DNA from: Parabacteroides sp. | GTDB lineage: Bacteria; Bacteroidota; Bacteroidia; Bacteroidales; Tannerellaceae | NCBI GenBank assembly: GCA_019417325.1 | Contig: DXVO01000015.1 | Coordinates: 1-36,656, forward strand | DNA length: 36,656 nt | Reading direction: 5' to 3' | Shown: positions 1 to 7,566 of the stretch, piece by piece | Numbering within the stretch: the first letter of the stretch is position 1 | How the letters are laid out: each line of letters begins with the position of its first letter | Program-made: the position numbers and the translations under genes | Notes under the pieces: generated by a model | What the model was told of the DNA's origin: nothing | The model's input: only the letters and a program-made list of their open reading frames with translations | Databases searched by the model: none

Positions 1-54
1 TAGAGCATAACCTTGCCAAGGTTAGGGTCGCGGGTTCGAGTCCCGTCTTCCGCT
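1..54 (+). tRNA. tRNA-Gly (GCC), 5' part cut off by the window edge
   Basis: The anticodon stem TAACC/GGTTA (8-12, 20-24) encloses the loop TTGCCAA, so the anticodon is GCC (15-17), which reads glycine. A T arm with GGTTCGAGTCC follows. The 3' acceptor strand CTTCCGC (47-53) and discriminator T54 follow, and CCA is not encoded. The 5' acceptor strand and most of the D arm lie left of the window. A terminator follows directly. Confidence 0.95.
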
Positions 55-62
55 CAGCTTCC

Positions 63-100
63 AAAAAGCCTTGGTATTGTTTACAATATCGGGGCTTTTT
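63..100 (+). terminator. Rho-independent terminator of the tRNA-Gly transcript
   Basis: An AAAAAGCC arm (63-70) pairs with GGCTTTTT (93-100), and an inner GTATTGT/ACAATAT stem closes a two-base loop. The T run ends the hairpin. It sits nine bases after the tRNA and is oriented with it. Confidence 0.85.
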
Positions 101-220
101 ACTTTTATTGTCCATACAATCATATTAGAATATAACAATAGAATTGTCTCTATTAAAAACCTCAAAAAAGATTATGTATTTCGATTGTGAGCGGTTGAAA
201 TATTGTAGAGGGCATATGTC

Positions 221-239
221 TAGTTCTTGCAGAACTAAG
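221..239 (+). repeat. 19-bp dyad element, copy 1
   Basis: TAGTTCTTGCAGAACTAAG: a 7-bp perfect dyad (TAGTTCT/AGAACTA) around TGC. The same 19 bases occur in inverted orientation at 452-470. It could be an operator half-pair, a recombinase site, or an RNA hairpin. Confidence 0.7.
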
Positions 240-333
240 GTACAGCGAAGTAATAATAACGGTATATTAATGCATATCCTTTTGGTACAGGGAGAAAATC
301 ATAGGATAATAACGTTAAAATATAAATGAGTAT

Positions 334-364
334 ATTGTGATAGATACTAAGTCTCCTATTTTTG
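334..364 (+). promoter_or_regulatory. Putative Bacteroidetes promoter inside the dyad-bounded segment
   Basis: ATTG at 334-337, 19 bases, then TATTTTTG at 357-364. This fits the Bacteroides primary-sigma pattern TTTG-N19-21-TAnnTTTG with one mismatch in the upstream box. It reads right, where no gene lies. Confidence 0.4.
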
Positions 365-398
365 CTGAAAAATTATGCAAAAATAGCCGCATCAAATA

Positions 399-428
399 CT
401 TGTATTTTAAAAATATATTGTATTTTTG
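399..428 (+). promoter_or_regulatory. Putative second Bacteroidetes promoter
   Basis: CTTG at 399-402, 18 bases, then TATTTTTG at 421-428. A start near 435 would put the second dyad element at the very 5' end of the transcript and end it at the terminator at 618-654, giving an RNA of roughly 220 nt. Confidence 0.4.
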
Positions 429-451
429 ACAAACAAACAGTAAAATGCTAA

Positions 452-472
452 CTTAGTTCTGCAAGAACTAAG
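452..472 (-). repeat. 19-bp dyad element, copy 2 (inverted), dyad extended to 9 bp
   Basis: On the plus strand CTTAGTTCT (452-460) pairs with AGAACTAAG (464-472) around GCA. The reverse complement of 452-470 equals copy 1 exactly over 19 bases, and about 212 bases separate the two. Confidence 0.7.
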
Positions 473-617
473 CAATAATTGATGTTTGTATCTATTAAAA
501 GATTTATCATAACGTATTTATTACATGTAAATTAAGGTACGATACAAATAAAATTATATTTATACGAATAAAGATTTATATCCTTTTTTAATATAAAGAT
601 TTAAATAAAAGAGAAGG

Positions 618-654
618 AGCACCTCCACTGTGAAGTCGGGGTGTTTCGTTTTTT
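618..654 (+). terminator. Orphan rho-independent terminator
   Basis: AGCACCTC (618-625) pairs with GGGGTGTT (638-645) using two G-U pairs. An inner ACT/AGT stem is capped by a GTGA (GNRA-type) tetraloop, with one C-C mismatch between the stems, and TTTCGTTTTTT follows. No coding region precedes it on this strand, so it marks the end of a noncoding transcript or of a lost gene. Confidence 0.7.
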
Positions 655-725
655 AGGCCCTCCATTCCCTCCTCTTCCTATAAAGTTGAAAACCATATTC
701 ACGGAGATTTAGGCCTTTTACGAGA

Positions 726-759
726 AAAAGGGGATGTCCCTTTATAAGTATCCCCTTTT
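726..759 (-). terminator. Terminator of the GH43 gene (bidirectional)
   Basis: AAAAGGGGAT (726-735) and ATCCCCTTTT (750-759) form a perfect 10-bp stem. Read on the minus strand it is followed by TTTTTC, and it lies 44 bases past the GH43 stop codon. The plus strand also ends in a T-rich run. Confidence 0.8.
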
Positions 760-802
760 CTTTTATATCTTATACCATTAAAAGATTTTTATTGTAACAA
801 AA

Positions 803-2350
803 TTACAGATTCTGCATTTTGAAATATGAGAAAACCGCAGGTTCATTAGCACTTCCGCAATGGATTAAACCAGGACGAGCCACACGGTCCCAAGGAATCA
901 AGTCTTTAGCCGTACCAGCAGCATCCATCCCTTTTACCGCAGTCCATTTCTTACCATCAACACTCTGGAAAAAGGCACAATTACATCCATCTGTTACTTC
1001 CATTTTTAGATAGACTGGAGAAGTAGATAATGACTGTTCATTTAGTATCTGAGTTTTACCATCTATAATCATCTTCAACTGCAACCGGTCGCCTACACAG
1101 CCTAATGCCATTTGAGACTTATCATCACCATACATTACAATACCTTTGAAGCTTTGGTTTTTATTTGTTACTGCTGTTTCTATGGCATAATGAGGTGTTG
1201 ACGGACGCATACACAAAGCCGTCCCATTACGGCTATCCTTTTTAAGCTTACCACTTAAAAACAAATTTCCACCTTTAAACTTTGCATCTATATCCGAATA
1301 AACATAATTCCAAGTCCATTCATTGCGAAGTTGTTTATCCTTGAAATTATCCTCAAAATCAGTAACGGGCTGTTGTACTACTCCTTTAAAAGGCATAGGC
1401 TGGCGCAATTTAGCCGTTTCACCTGTTACAAAGTGAGGCCATTTATCTTCTCCCATTACCAACTCCTGCAAAATTGGTTGACGCCCTAAATAAAAATCCG
1501 CCCCCGACAGATATGCATGACAGAGATAAAACATACGTCCATCCTGAAGTGTAGTAAATGTACCATGTCCGCAAGACTGGACTTCACCACCTCCATGCAA
1601 AATCGGATTTCCTCCATATTTTTCATACGGTCCCTTCAAGGTTTTTGAACGGGCAACAGCCACAGCATAATCACTTTTCGGACCACAGCAACCGTTTATC
1701 GAATAAATAATATAATAATAATCCCCATACTTGAACCAATGCTGCCCTTCCATACCAATCCGTTCGTCATCCTTTAGCAAGCTAAAAGGTTCACCCTCCA
1801 AATGTAAACCATCTGCCGATAATTTACTGCAAAGTAATTCTATAGGACGATTATCCAGTCCGTAAGCTTTCCAGGTGATATACAACTGCCCGTCATCTTC
1901 CAAAACAAAAGCATCAATCGCCTCTGTTCCGAACTCTATCAATAAACCATGGTCTGTAAATCCGGCCGCCGGATCCGTTGCACTTGCCACTCCGATATAA
2001 GATACGCCATCCGACTTCCTGCGAGCCGTATAATAAGCAAAAACCTTACCATTGTTATAATATAGTTCCGGTGCCCAGAAAGAAGAAGAGGTCCATTCCG
2101 GTTTACGATCGAATATATGCCCTGTCTGTTTCCAATTTACCAGATCCGATGAAGTAAATACTGGATAATGCGGAGCCCATTCCGAAGAAGTTCCTGTTGC
2201 ATAAAAAGTATCTCCTATCCTCAAGATAGAAGGATCTGCCATATCACCATGGATAACCGGATTTGTAAAATAAGATGTTTCCTGAGCCATTACGGAAGCA
2301 ACCGAACACAACGCAATACTTCCGAACAAAGTGAGAATCAATTTTTTCAT
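803..2350 (-). CDS. Secreted glycoside hydrolase family 43 (arabinofuranosidase/xylosidase-type)
   Basis: Likely an exo- or endo-acting enzyme on arabinose- or xylose-containing glycans, exported to the periplasm or surface. From the chosen ATG there is a signal peptide (residues 1-23, ending VMAQ). A five-bladed propeller follows with the GH43 catalytic set: Asp39 in HGDMADPSIL (base), Asp146 in AIDAFVLEDDG (pKa modulator) and Glu201 in GMEGQHWFK (acid). From about residue 345 a C-terminal beta-sandwich begins, as in many GH43 proteins. A longer frame opens 18 codons upstream, but MKKLILTLFG is a classical signal start. The gene stands alone, ends in its own terminator, and its substrate cannot be told from sequence. 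Confidence 0.9.
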   Translation of the reverse strand: MKKLILTLFGSIALCSVASVMAQETSYFTNPVIHGDMADPSILRIGDTFYATGTSSEWAPHYPVFTSSDLVNWKQTGHIFDRKPEWTSSSFWAPELYYNNGKVFAYYTARRKSDGVSYIGVASATDPAAGFTDHGLLIEFGTEAIDAFVLEDDGQLYITWKAYGLDNRPIELLCSKLSADGLHLEGEPFSLLKDDERIGMEGQHWFKYGDYYYIIYSINGCCGPKSDYAVAVARSKTLKGPYEKYGGNPILHGGGEVQSCGHGTFTTLQDGRMFYLCHAYLSGADFYLGRQPILQELVMGEDKWPHFVTGETAKLRQPMPFKGVVQQPVTDFEDNFKDKQLRNEWTWNYVYSDIDAKFKGGNLFLSGKLKKDSRNGTALCMRPSTPHYAIETAVTNKNQSFKGIVMYGDDKSQMALGCVGDRLQLKMIIDGKTQILNEQSLSTSPVYLKMEVTDGCNCAFFQSVDGKKWTAVKGMDAAGTAKDLIPWDRVARPGLIHCGSANEPAVFSYFKMQNL

Positions 2351-2519
2351 GAATATAGAATTTACACTTGTTATTAGTCTTAAAAAGAAAGAGAAAAACC
2401 GCAAACAGCGGCATAAGAGATTCCCCTAAGGGATTAGTTGTGGTCTATACAAAGTTTTCAGGCACAGACAATACGGATTTTTCTACTATCACCGCACCAT
2501 CCATGCCCGAATAATTATT

Positions 2520-3992
2520 TTATTTGCCTTGCAATGCTTCGTCCATGGCAGCAGCAGCCTTACGACCGTCACCCATAGCCAGGATTACGGTAGCCCCGCC
2601 ACGCACAATATCACCACCGGCATATACATCCGGCAAAGCCGAACGCATGGTATCCTGGTCGACAACAATCGTACCCCATTTGCTCACTTCCAATCCCTGG
2701 AATGCACGCGGAATAAGCGGGTTAGGTGAAACCCCCACGCTCACAATCACTTCATCCACATCCACAGTCTCTATTGCACCTTCGATAGCAACAGGGCGAC
2801 GACGACCGGAAGCATCCGGTTCTCCCAGTTCCATTTTTTGTAAACGAGCCTGCTTTACACGTCCACGTTCGTCACCGATATATTCAATCGGATTATGCAG
2901 AGTCAGGAATTCTATGCCTTCTTCCTTTGCATGCTTCACTTCTTCCAAACGTGCCGGCATTTCTTCTTCGCTACGGCGGTAAATAATCATGGCACGTTCG
3001 GCTCCCAAACGGCGTGCCGTACGTACAGAATCCATTGCGGTATTCCCCCCTCCGATTACAGCCACCTTCTTGCCCTGCAATACTGGCGTATCACTCTCCG
3101 GATTAGCTGCATCCATCAAATTGACACGAGTTAGATATTCATTGGAAGACATTACACCGATCAGGTTTTCCCCCGGAATATTCATAAAGTTGGGAAGCCC
3201 GGCTCCACTGGCAGCAAAAATGCCTTTAAATCCATCTTCATGCAAATCTTCGTGGCTGATAGTCTTACCAACGATACAGTTGGTAATAAACTTCACACCC
3301 ATCTTACGAAGCCCTTCAATTTCGACATCCACAATCTGATTCGGCAGGCGGAATTCCGGAATGCCATATTTCAATACACCACCAATCTCATGTAAAGCTT
3401 CGAAAACAGTTACATCATAACCCTTCTTAGCCATATCCCCGGCAAACGAAAGACCGGCAGGCCCCGAACCGACAACCGCAATCTTGATTCCATTCTTTTC
3501 AGCCACTTCCGGTATGGAGATATTACCACTTTCCCGTTCGTAATCAGCGGCAAAACGTTCCAGATAACCAATGGCAACAGCAGGCTTACCCATCTTCAAA
3601 TGAATACACTTGCTCTCACACTGTTTTTCCTGAGGACATACACGACCACAAACAGCAGGCAGTGCACTGGTTTCTTTCAATACGCGTGCAGCTTCCAGAA
3701 ACTCTCCGCGCTCAATATTCTTAACAAATGTAGGGATACTGATACTTACCGGACATCCTTGCATACATGTGGGATTCGGACAATCCAAGCAACGTTGTGC
3801 TTCCTGCATCGCCTGTTCCTTTGTCAAACCAAGGTTCACTTCTTCCAGACGTGTATGACTACGATATTCCGCATTCAGTTCATTCATCTCAACACGGGGA
3901 ATATCCGCACGTTCTTTATTTTTTTTGCTTTTCCGAAGTGCTTCTCTCCACGGTTCGGCACGACGGGCTGCTATTAATTCTTCTGCTGTCAT
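2520..3992 (-). CDS. nfnB: NfnB/SudA-type large subunit, glutamate synthase small-chain fold
   Basis: This 490-residue flavoprotein resembles the NADPH-binding chain of glutamate synthase. Eight cysteines near the N terminus (68, 71, 76, 80, 115, 119, 125, 129) form the two [4Fe-4S] sites of this family. A first dinucleotide fold has VGSGPAG (about 175), and a second has VIGGGNTAMDS for NAD(P)H. It lies 17 bases downstream of the small NfnA/SudB-like subunit gene, in the same direction. That pairing marks NADH-dependent ferredoxin:NADP oxidoreductase (electron bifurcation) or sulfide dehydrogenase, rather than true glutamate synthase, since no GltB large chain is nearby. The two activities cannot be separated from sequence. 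Confidence 0.88.
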   Translation of the reverse strand: MTAEELIAARRAEPWREALRKSKKNKERADIPRVEMNELNAEYRSHTRLEEVNLGLTKEQAMQEAQRCLDCPNPTCMQGCPVSISIPTFVKNIERGEFLEAARVLKETSALPAVCGRVCPQEKQCESKCIHLKMGKPAVAIGYLERFAADYERESGNISIPEVAEKNGIKIAVVGSGPAGLSFAGDMAKKGYDVTVFEALHEIGGVLKYGIPEFRLPNQIVDVEIEGLRKMGVKFITNCIVGKTISHEDLHEDGFKGIFAASGAGLPNFMNIPGENLIGVMSSNEYLTRVNLMDAANPESDTPVLQGKKVAVIGGGNTAMDSVRTARRLGAERAMIIYRRSEEEMPARLEEVKHAKEEGIEFLTLHNPIEYIGDERGRVKQARLQKMELGEPDASGRRRPVAIEGAIETVDVDEVIVSVGVSPNPLIPRAFQGLEVSKWGTIVVDQDTMRSALPDVYAGGDIVRGGATVILAMGDGRKAAAAMDEALQGK

Positions 3993-4009
3993 TTTCTCAA
4001 ATAGCTTTA

Positions 4010-4807
4010 TTACTTCTTTTCCATATCTTTATAAGCACCCAAACGCATCAACATCTCGTCGAAATCGACCTGATGAGCATCAAACTCAGGACCGTCCACA
4101 CAAACGAACTTCGTCTTTCCGCCAACCGTAATACGGCAAGCGCCACACATACCGGTTCCGTCCACCATAATCGTATTCAAAGAGGCAACAGTCGGTATTT
4201 CATATTTTTTAGTCAGCGCCGAAACAAATTTCATCATAATCGCCGGTCCTATAGTCACACAAAGGTCCACTTTCTCACGGTTGATAACACTTTCCACACC
4301 GTTAGTAACCAATCCCTTCGTACCGTAAGAACCGTCATCCGTCATCACTATTACCTCATCGGAATTGGCACGCATTTGTTCTTCCAGGATAACCAAATCT
4401 TTCGTACGTGCAGCCAAAACCACGATTACCCGGTTTCCCGCTTTATGAAATGCTTCTACAATAGGAAGAAGCGGAGCTACACCTACACCTCCACCGGCAC
4501 ACACTACGGTACCTACTTTTTCTATATGGGTAGCCTGTCCGAGAGGACCTACCAGGTCTGTAATATAATCGCCAACGTTCAGTTCACAAATCTTCTTAGA
4601 TGAACCGCCCACAGCCTGGATAACCAGTGTTATGGTTCCCTTTACTGTATCGGCTCCGGCAATAGTAAGCGGGATACGTTCCCCTTTCTCACCTACCTTT
4701 ACGATAACAAAGTGCCCTGCCTTTCGTGAACGGGCTATCAAAGGAGCTTCGACTTCCAGTTTCACCACATTGGCAGAGAAATTTTCTTTACTTACAATTT
4801 TATTCAT
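4010..4807 (-). CDS. nfnA: NfnA/SudB-type small subunit, ferredoxin reductase-like FAD/NAD protein
   Basis: This 265-residue partner of the downstream large subunit has an N-terminal FAD-binding barrel (RIPLTIAGAD, 44-53), an NAD-binding half (VVCAGGGVGVAPLLP, about 101-115) and a C-terminal [2Fe-2S] motif DGTGMCGACR with Cys221, Cys224 and Cys236 before VDGP. In the characterised Thermotoga NfnAB this cluster uses three Cys and one Asp, and Asp216 here is a candidate. Dihydroorotate dehydrogenase electron-transfer subunits share the fold, but no pyrD is adjacent. The ATG is preceded by a TACTTTTG box on the minus strand. The pair probably balances NADH, NADPH and ferredoxin in anaerobic metabolism. 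Confidence 0.88.
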   Translation of the reverse strand: MNKIVSKENFSANVVKLEVEAPLIARSRKAGHFVIVKVGEKGERIPLTIAGADTVKGTITLVIQAVGGSSKKICELNVGDYITDLVGPLGQATHIEKVGTVVCAGGGVGVAPLLPIVEAFHKAGNRVIVVLAARTKDLVILEEQMRANSDEVIVMTDDGSYGTKGLVTNGVESVINREKVDLCVTIGPAIMMKFVSALTKKYEIPTVASLNTIMVDGTGMCGACRITVGGKTKFVCVDGPEFDAHQVDFDEMLMRLGAYKDMEKK

Positions 4808-4846
4808 TATAATCGACTATTGATAGTTTATCTTCTGTGCTCGGTG

Positions 4847-4854
4847 CAAAAGTA
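4847..4854 (-). promoter_or_regulatory. -7 box upstream of nfnA
   Basis: On the minus strand TACTTTTG matches TAnnTTTG and lies about 40 bases upstream of the nfnA start. I see no good -33 box at the right distance, so this is tentative. Confidence 0.4.
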
Positions 4855-4899
4855 TATCAAAAAAGCGAGTTCGCTGCTGTTTTGACATAGAAAAAGGCT

Positions 4900-5283
4900 T
4901 TATTCAAACAATCCCTCATCTCTAATTAACATCAACAAAGCAGAGTGGGGAACTATGAGATATGTCTCTTCATTAAAACTTATCTCATAAGCAGAATTCT
5001 GCAAAAACACGGCAAGATCGCCCTCATGTGCCTGCAGGGGCAAATAGTGTACGTCTTCACTCTTTTTCTTTTCCCATACTTCATGTTCTTCTGCCTGGTA
5101 AGGTAGCGGGAATCCGGGTCCCACCTTAATGACATATCCGCTCTGGACTTTATCCTGTTGTACGGTGGAAGGAAGATAAAGTCCTGATTTTGTCTGGCTT
5201 TGTGGATTCTTCGGTTTTATAAGCACCTTATCGCCTACCATAAAAAACTTATCGATGTCTTTCTGATCTATTGATAACTGCAT
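4900..5283 (-). CDS. GroES-fold (Cpn10-like) small cytosolic protein
   Basis: A 127-residue protein. The segment MVGDKVLIKPKNPQSQTKSG, then LYLPSTVQQDKVQSGYVIKVGPG, is the classical GroES start: a beta strand with KP, a mobile loop, then GxVxxVGPG. The rest differs from canonical GroES, with an insert rich in charged residues (about 75-90), and groL is not adjacent. It may therefore be a stand-alone co-chaperone-like protein rather than the housekeeping GroES. The frame opens at a TTG 12 codons earlier, but ATG at 5283 (MQLSIDQ) fits better. It lies about 90 bases beyond nfnA's start, on the same strand. Confidence 0.75.
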   Translation of the reverse strand: MQLSIDQKDIDKFFMVGDKVLIKPKNPQSQTKSGLYLPSTVQQDKVQSGYVIKVGPGFPLPYQAEEHEVWEKKKSEDVHYLPLQAHEGDLAVFLQNSAYEISFNEETYLIVPHSALLMLIRDEGLFE

Positions 5284-5404
5284 AACAATATTGGTTATAA
5301 TATTTCTAACAGCTAACAAAGATACAAAAGAAGATTCAGAAATAGATTCAGAACCTGTTTATCTCTAAGGATAACTTCAATGAAAGAATCTGTTTATCCC
5401 AAAC

Positions 5405-5496
5405 ACTACACTGATGCGGCATCCGCAATAGTACTGTTGCAGGTACCACAATAACACTAGTGCAGGTGTCGCAACAAGCCTGTTCGACCTACCGCA
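5405..5496. repeat. Four imperfect 23-bp tandem repeats
   Basis: Units at 5405-5427, 5428-5450, 5451-5473 and 5474-5496 each end in CGCA or CACA and share a core like CACTGTTGCAGGTACCGCA. Units two and three are closest (GTGCAGGT, TTGCAGGT), and the fourth carries TTCGACCT. The array lies in the spacer between a GroES-like gene and a lipoprotein gene that are both on the minus strand, downstream of the lipoprotein's terminator. Just left of it, CTGTTTATCYC also occurs twice (about 5356 and 5389). Confidence 0.7.
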
Positions 5497-5514
5497 CGGA
5501 AATTGAAAAAGAAA

Positions 5515-5545
5515 AAGGGGTTGCCCCGTCTATGGACAACCCCTT
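5515..5545 (-). terminator. Terminator of the DUF4251 lipoprotein gene
   Basis: AAGGGGTTG (5515-5523) and CAACCCCTT (5537-5545) form a perfect 9-bp stem. On the minus strand it is followed by TTTTTC, and it lies 24 bases after the stop codon. Confidence 0.85.
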
Positions 5546-5568
5546 CTTTCCTAATATTCTATTTTCAA

Positions 5569-6138
5569 TTACAATGCACGTCCCTTAAAGATATTCGACT
5601 GATCTGAAGGATACAGGTTACCGGTAAACGATACGCGTTCGCTATTGAAGTTCGGATTTACCGTTGCCGTACATTTGTTGGACCCTTTCACCATGCGGAT
5701 AGAAACACTTGCTGAAACAGCAACTCCCTGAACCATCATGTTCATTGTAATATTTCCTTTTTTATCGGTTTTCATTTCTACGTTGGAAGCACTACCTTCT
5801 ACAGTAATACCACCAATACCGTTAGGACCTGAATACGGACCGTTGAAAGCCAACTGGATGGTAGCCCTGTCACCTTTCATAGAAACGAAGTTCGTACTCG
5901 GAGTGACATAAACGAAGCTACCCCGCTTAAATTCAACCCTATCAGCCTCCAATACGAAATCTCTATCCTTTAATGCCTGAACACCTTGCTCAAACAATGC
6001 CATTTCTTCTGCTTCATCTGCCGCTTGTTGTGCTTCTCGTGCTGCTTTTTGAGCTTCTCTCTGCTTCTGCTGCTCTGCTGTCGTTGCGCATGAACTAAAT
6101 GCCAGGACAGTCAATAATAATAAAACTACTTTTTTCAT
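5569..6138 (-). CDS. DUF4251 lipoprotein
   Basis: A 189-residue predicted lipoprotein. The signal peptide ends in the lipobox-like FSSC, with Cys17 as the acylated residue. A charged, Ala/Gln/Glu-rich helical stretch (about 21-50) probably forms a coiled-coil spacer, and the rest is a beta-rich DUF4251 domain (about 60-189, with DRVEFKRGSFVYVTPSTNFV near its start). The family is widespread in Bacteroidetes with no established function; an envelope location is the only safe inference. It is transcribed alone with a clear terminator. Confidence 0.85.
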   Translation of the reverse strand: MKKVVLLLLTVLAFSSCATTAEQQKQREAQKAAREAQQAADEAEEMALFEQGVQALKDRDFVLEADRVEFKRGSFVYVTPSTNFVSMKGDRATIQLAFNGPYSGPNGIGGITVEGSASNVEMKTDKKGNITMNMMVQGVAVSASVSIRMVKGSNKCTATVNPNFNSERVSFTGNLYPSDQSNIFKGRAL

Positions 6139-6210
6139 ACATCTTGATTCTTTTAGTTATAACTAATCCATTGACGTTACATATAGTAGACAATCAGTAA
6201 AGTAAAAGGT

Positions 6211-7563
6211 TCAATTTAACATCTTCCTTTTCATGTTTTTAACATGGTGCCACAAAAACAGCCAGGCCGTCATAGCCGCTATAAAATCCGAAAAGGGAGA
6301 AGCGAGCCAAACCCCATCCAACTGCCAGAGATCCGGCAAGAACAAAATTGCCGGAATAAGGAACAAAACCTGGCGGCTCAGGCTCAAGAACATCGCCTTC
6401 CAGGCGATACCGATACTTTGGAAAAACTGGCTGATTGAAATCTGGGAACCTACAACAAAGAAGGCTGCCAAAGTTAACCGCAAACCATTCTCCGAAACTG
6501 CCATCAATTCAGGGTCATTCGTAAACGCCCGCACAATCAGGCCTGGTAACAACCAACTTGCCAAACATCCAGCCCCAGTAATAATAGTAGATGTAATAAT
6601 AACCAGTCTCAGCGTCTCCTGTACACGTTTATAAAGCCCCGCTCCATAGTTAAAACCGACAATCGGCTGCATCCCCTGGGCAATACCGATAATCAGCATA
6701 ACCAGCAACATTGCCACACTGGTAAGAATTCCGTTCGCTCCGATAGCCATATCCCCTCCATATCTTTTCAAGGCATGATTCTGGATGATAGTAACCGCAC
6801 TACCTGCCAGCTGCATTGCAAAAGGCGAAACACCTATCGTCAGAATATTCCATATGACAGCTGATTCCGGTTTGAAATATTTAACATGAAAACGGACAAT
6901 ACTCTCTTTATTCAGGAAGTGGCTCATCACATAAACGGCACTGACAGCCATCGAAATCACTGTAGCAATAGCCGCTCCCTGTATCCCCATATCGAACCAA
7001 AATATAAAGATAGGGTCGAGAATAACATTTATCACCGCGCCTATCATCATTGTAATCATGGCTTTCTTCGGATAACCGGATGCACGCATCACTGCATTGA
7101 AACCGAAACTCAAAGAAGCCAGCAGGTTTCCGGGTATGGCAATATACAAATATTCTTCCGCATAGGGTATCGTTTGCTCACTCCCGCCGAACCAAGTCAA
7201 CATATCTTTCAGAAACAACATACTGGGGATTATCGTCAAGGCTGAGATAATAAAAGTCAGTGTCAAGGCATTACCCAGTACTTTCTCCGCCATATCATTC
7301 GCTTTACGTCCCAGATGGATAGACACGCGCGTAGCCGCACCTGCCCCAACCAACATCCCGAATGCCTGCAAAAATAACAAGATAGGAAATGTCAGGGTAA
7401 GCCCCGCCATCGCCAGGGGACCTACCCCTTGGCCAATAAAAATACGATCCACTATATTGTATAATGCATTTACCATCGTACCGACTACAGCCGGTATTGC
7501 ATAATGCAACAACAGCGAACTCACCTTTTCATGTTCCAGCCTTTTGGTAATTTCACTCGTCAT
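6211..7563 (-). CDS. MATE-family multidrug/organic cation exporter
   Basis: A 450-residue integral membrane protein with about twelve hydrophobic segments. It has the duplicated MatE pattern: PAVVGTMVNALYNIVDRIFI near the start and related repeats (GVSPFAMQLAGSAVTIIQNH) in the second half. These proteins antiport drugs or metabolites against Na+ or H+. The start codon lies three bases after the stop of the ABC ATPase gene, so it is the last gene of a permease-ATPase-MATE operon. That may hint at a metal-chelator or cofactor theme shared between import and export, but the substrate is unknown. Confidence 0.92.
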   Translation of the reverse strand: MTSEITKRLEHEKVSSLLLHYAIPAVVGTMVNALYNIVDRIFIGQGVGPLAMAGLTLTFPILLFLQAFGMLVGAGAATRVSIHLGRKANDMAEKVLGNALTLTFIISALTIIPSMLFLKDMLTWFGGSEQTIPYAEEYLYIAIPGNLLASLSFGFNAVMRASGYPKKAMITMMIGAVINVILDPIFIFWFDMGIQGAAIATVISMAVSAVYVMSHFLNKESIVRFHVKYFKPESAVIWNILTIGVSPFAMQLAGSAVTIIQNHALKRYGGDMAIGANGILTSVAMLLVMLIIGIAQGMQPIVGFNYGAGLYKRVQETLRLVIITSTIITGAGCLASWLLPGLIVRAFTNDPELMAVSENGLRLTLAAFFVVGSQISISQFFQSIGIAWKAMFLSLSRQVLFLIPAILFLPDLWQLDGVWLASPFSDFIAAMTAWLFLWHHVKNMKRKMLN

Positions 7564-7566
7564 AAT

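Larger units (their letters stand above)
101..802. other. Gene-poor region of about 700 bases with dyads, promoters and an orphan terminator
   Basis: No convincing coding frame is present. A 61-codon frame at 144-329 starts with TTG, shows no family resemblance and runs through a dyad element. The region is AT-rich. It holds two inverted copies of a 19-bp palindromic element (221-239, 452-470), two Bacteroidetes-type promoter matches reading right (334-364, 399-428), a strong plus-strand terminator with no gene in front of it (618-654), and the terminator of the GH43 gene (726-759). Together these point to an unannotated noncoding transcript or a switch region rather than empty spacer. Confidence 0.6.

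Noticed and set aside
144..329. 61-codon plus-strand frame
   Set aside because: It starts with TTG, has no domain or conserved pattern, and crosses a palindromic element. Codon content looks like AT-rich spacer.
2524..2982. 152-codon plus-strand frame
   Set aside because: It lies antisense inside the NfnB-type gene whose own frame carries all family motifs, and shows no domain of its own.
2520..3992. True glutamate synthase small chain (gltD)
   Set aside because: No large-chain gltB is adjacent, and the partner gene is an NfnA/SudB-type flavoprotein.
3767..4603. 278-codon plus-strand frame opposite nfnA/nfnB
   Set aside because: It spans two clearly identified genes on the other strand, and its translation is low-complexity and rich in His, Ser and Arg, as expected for an antisense shadow.
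5405..5496. Possible CRISPR array
   Set aside because: The units abut without spacers, are only 23 bases and poorly conserved, and no cas gene is present.
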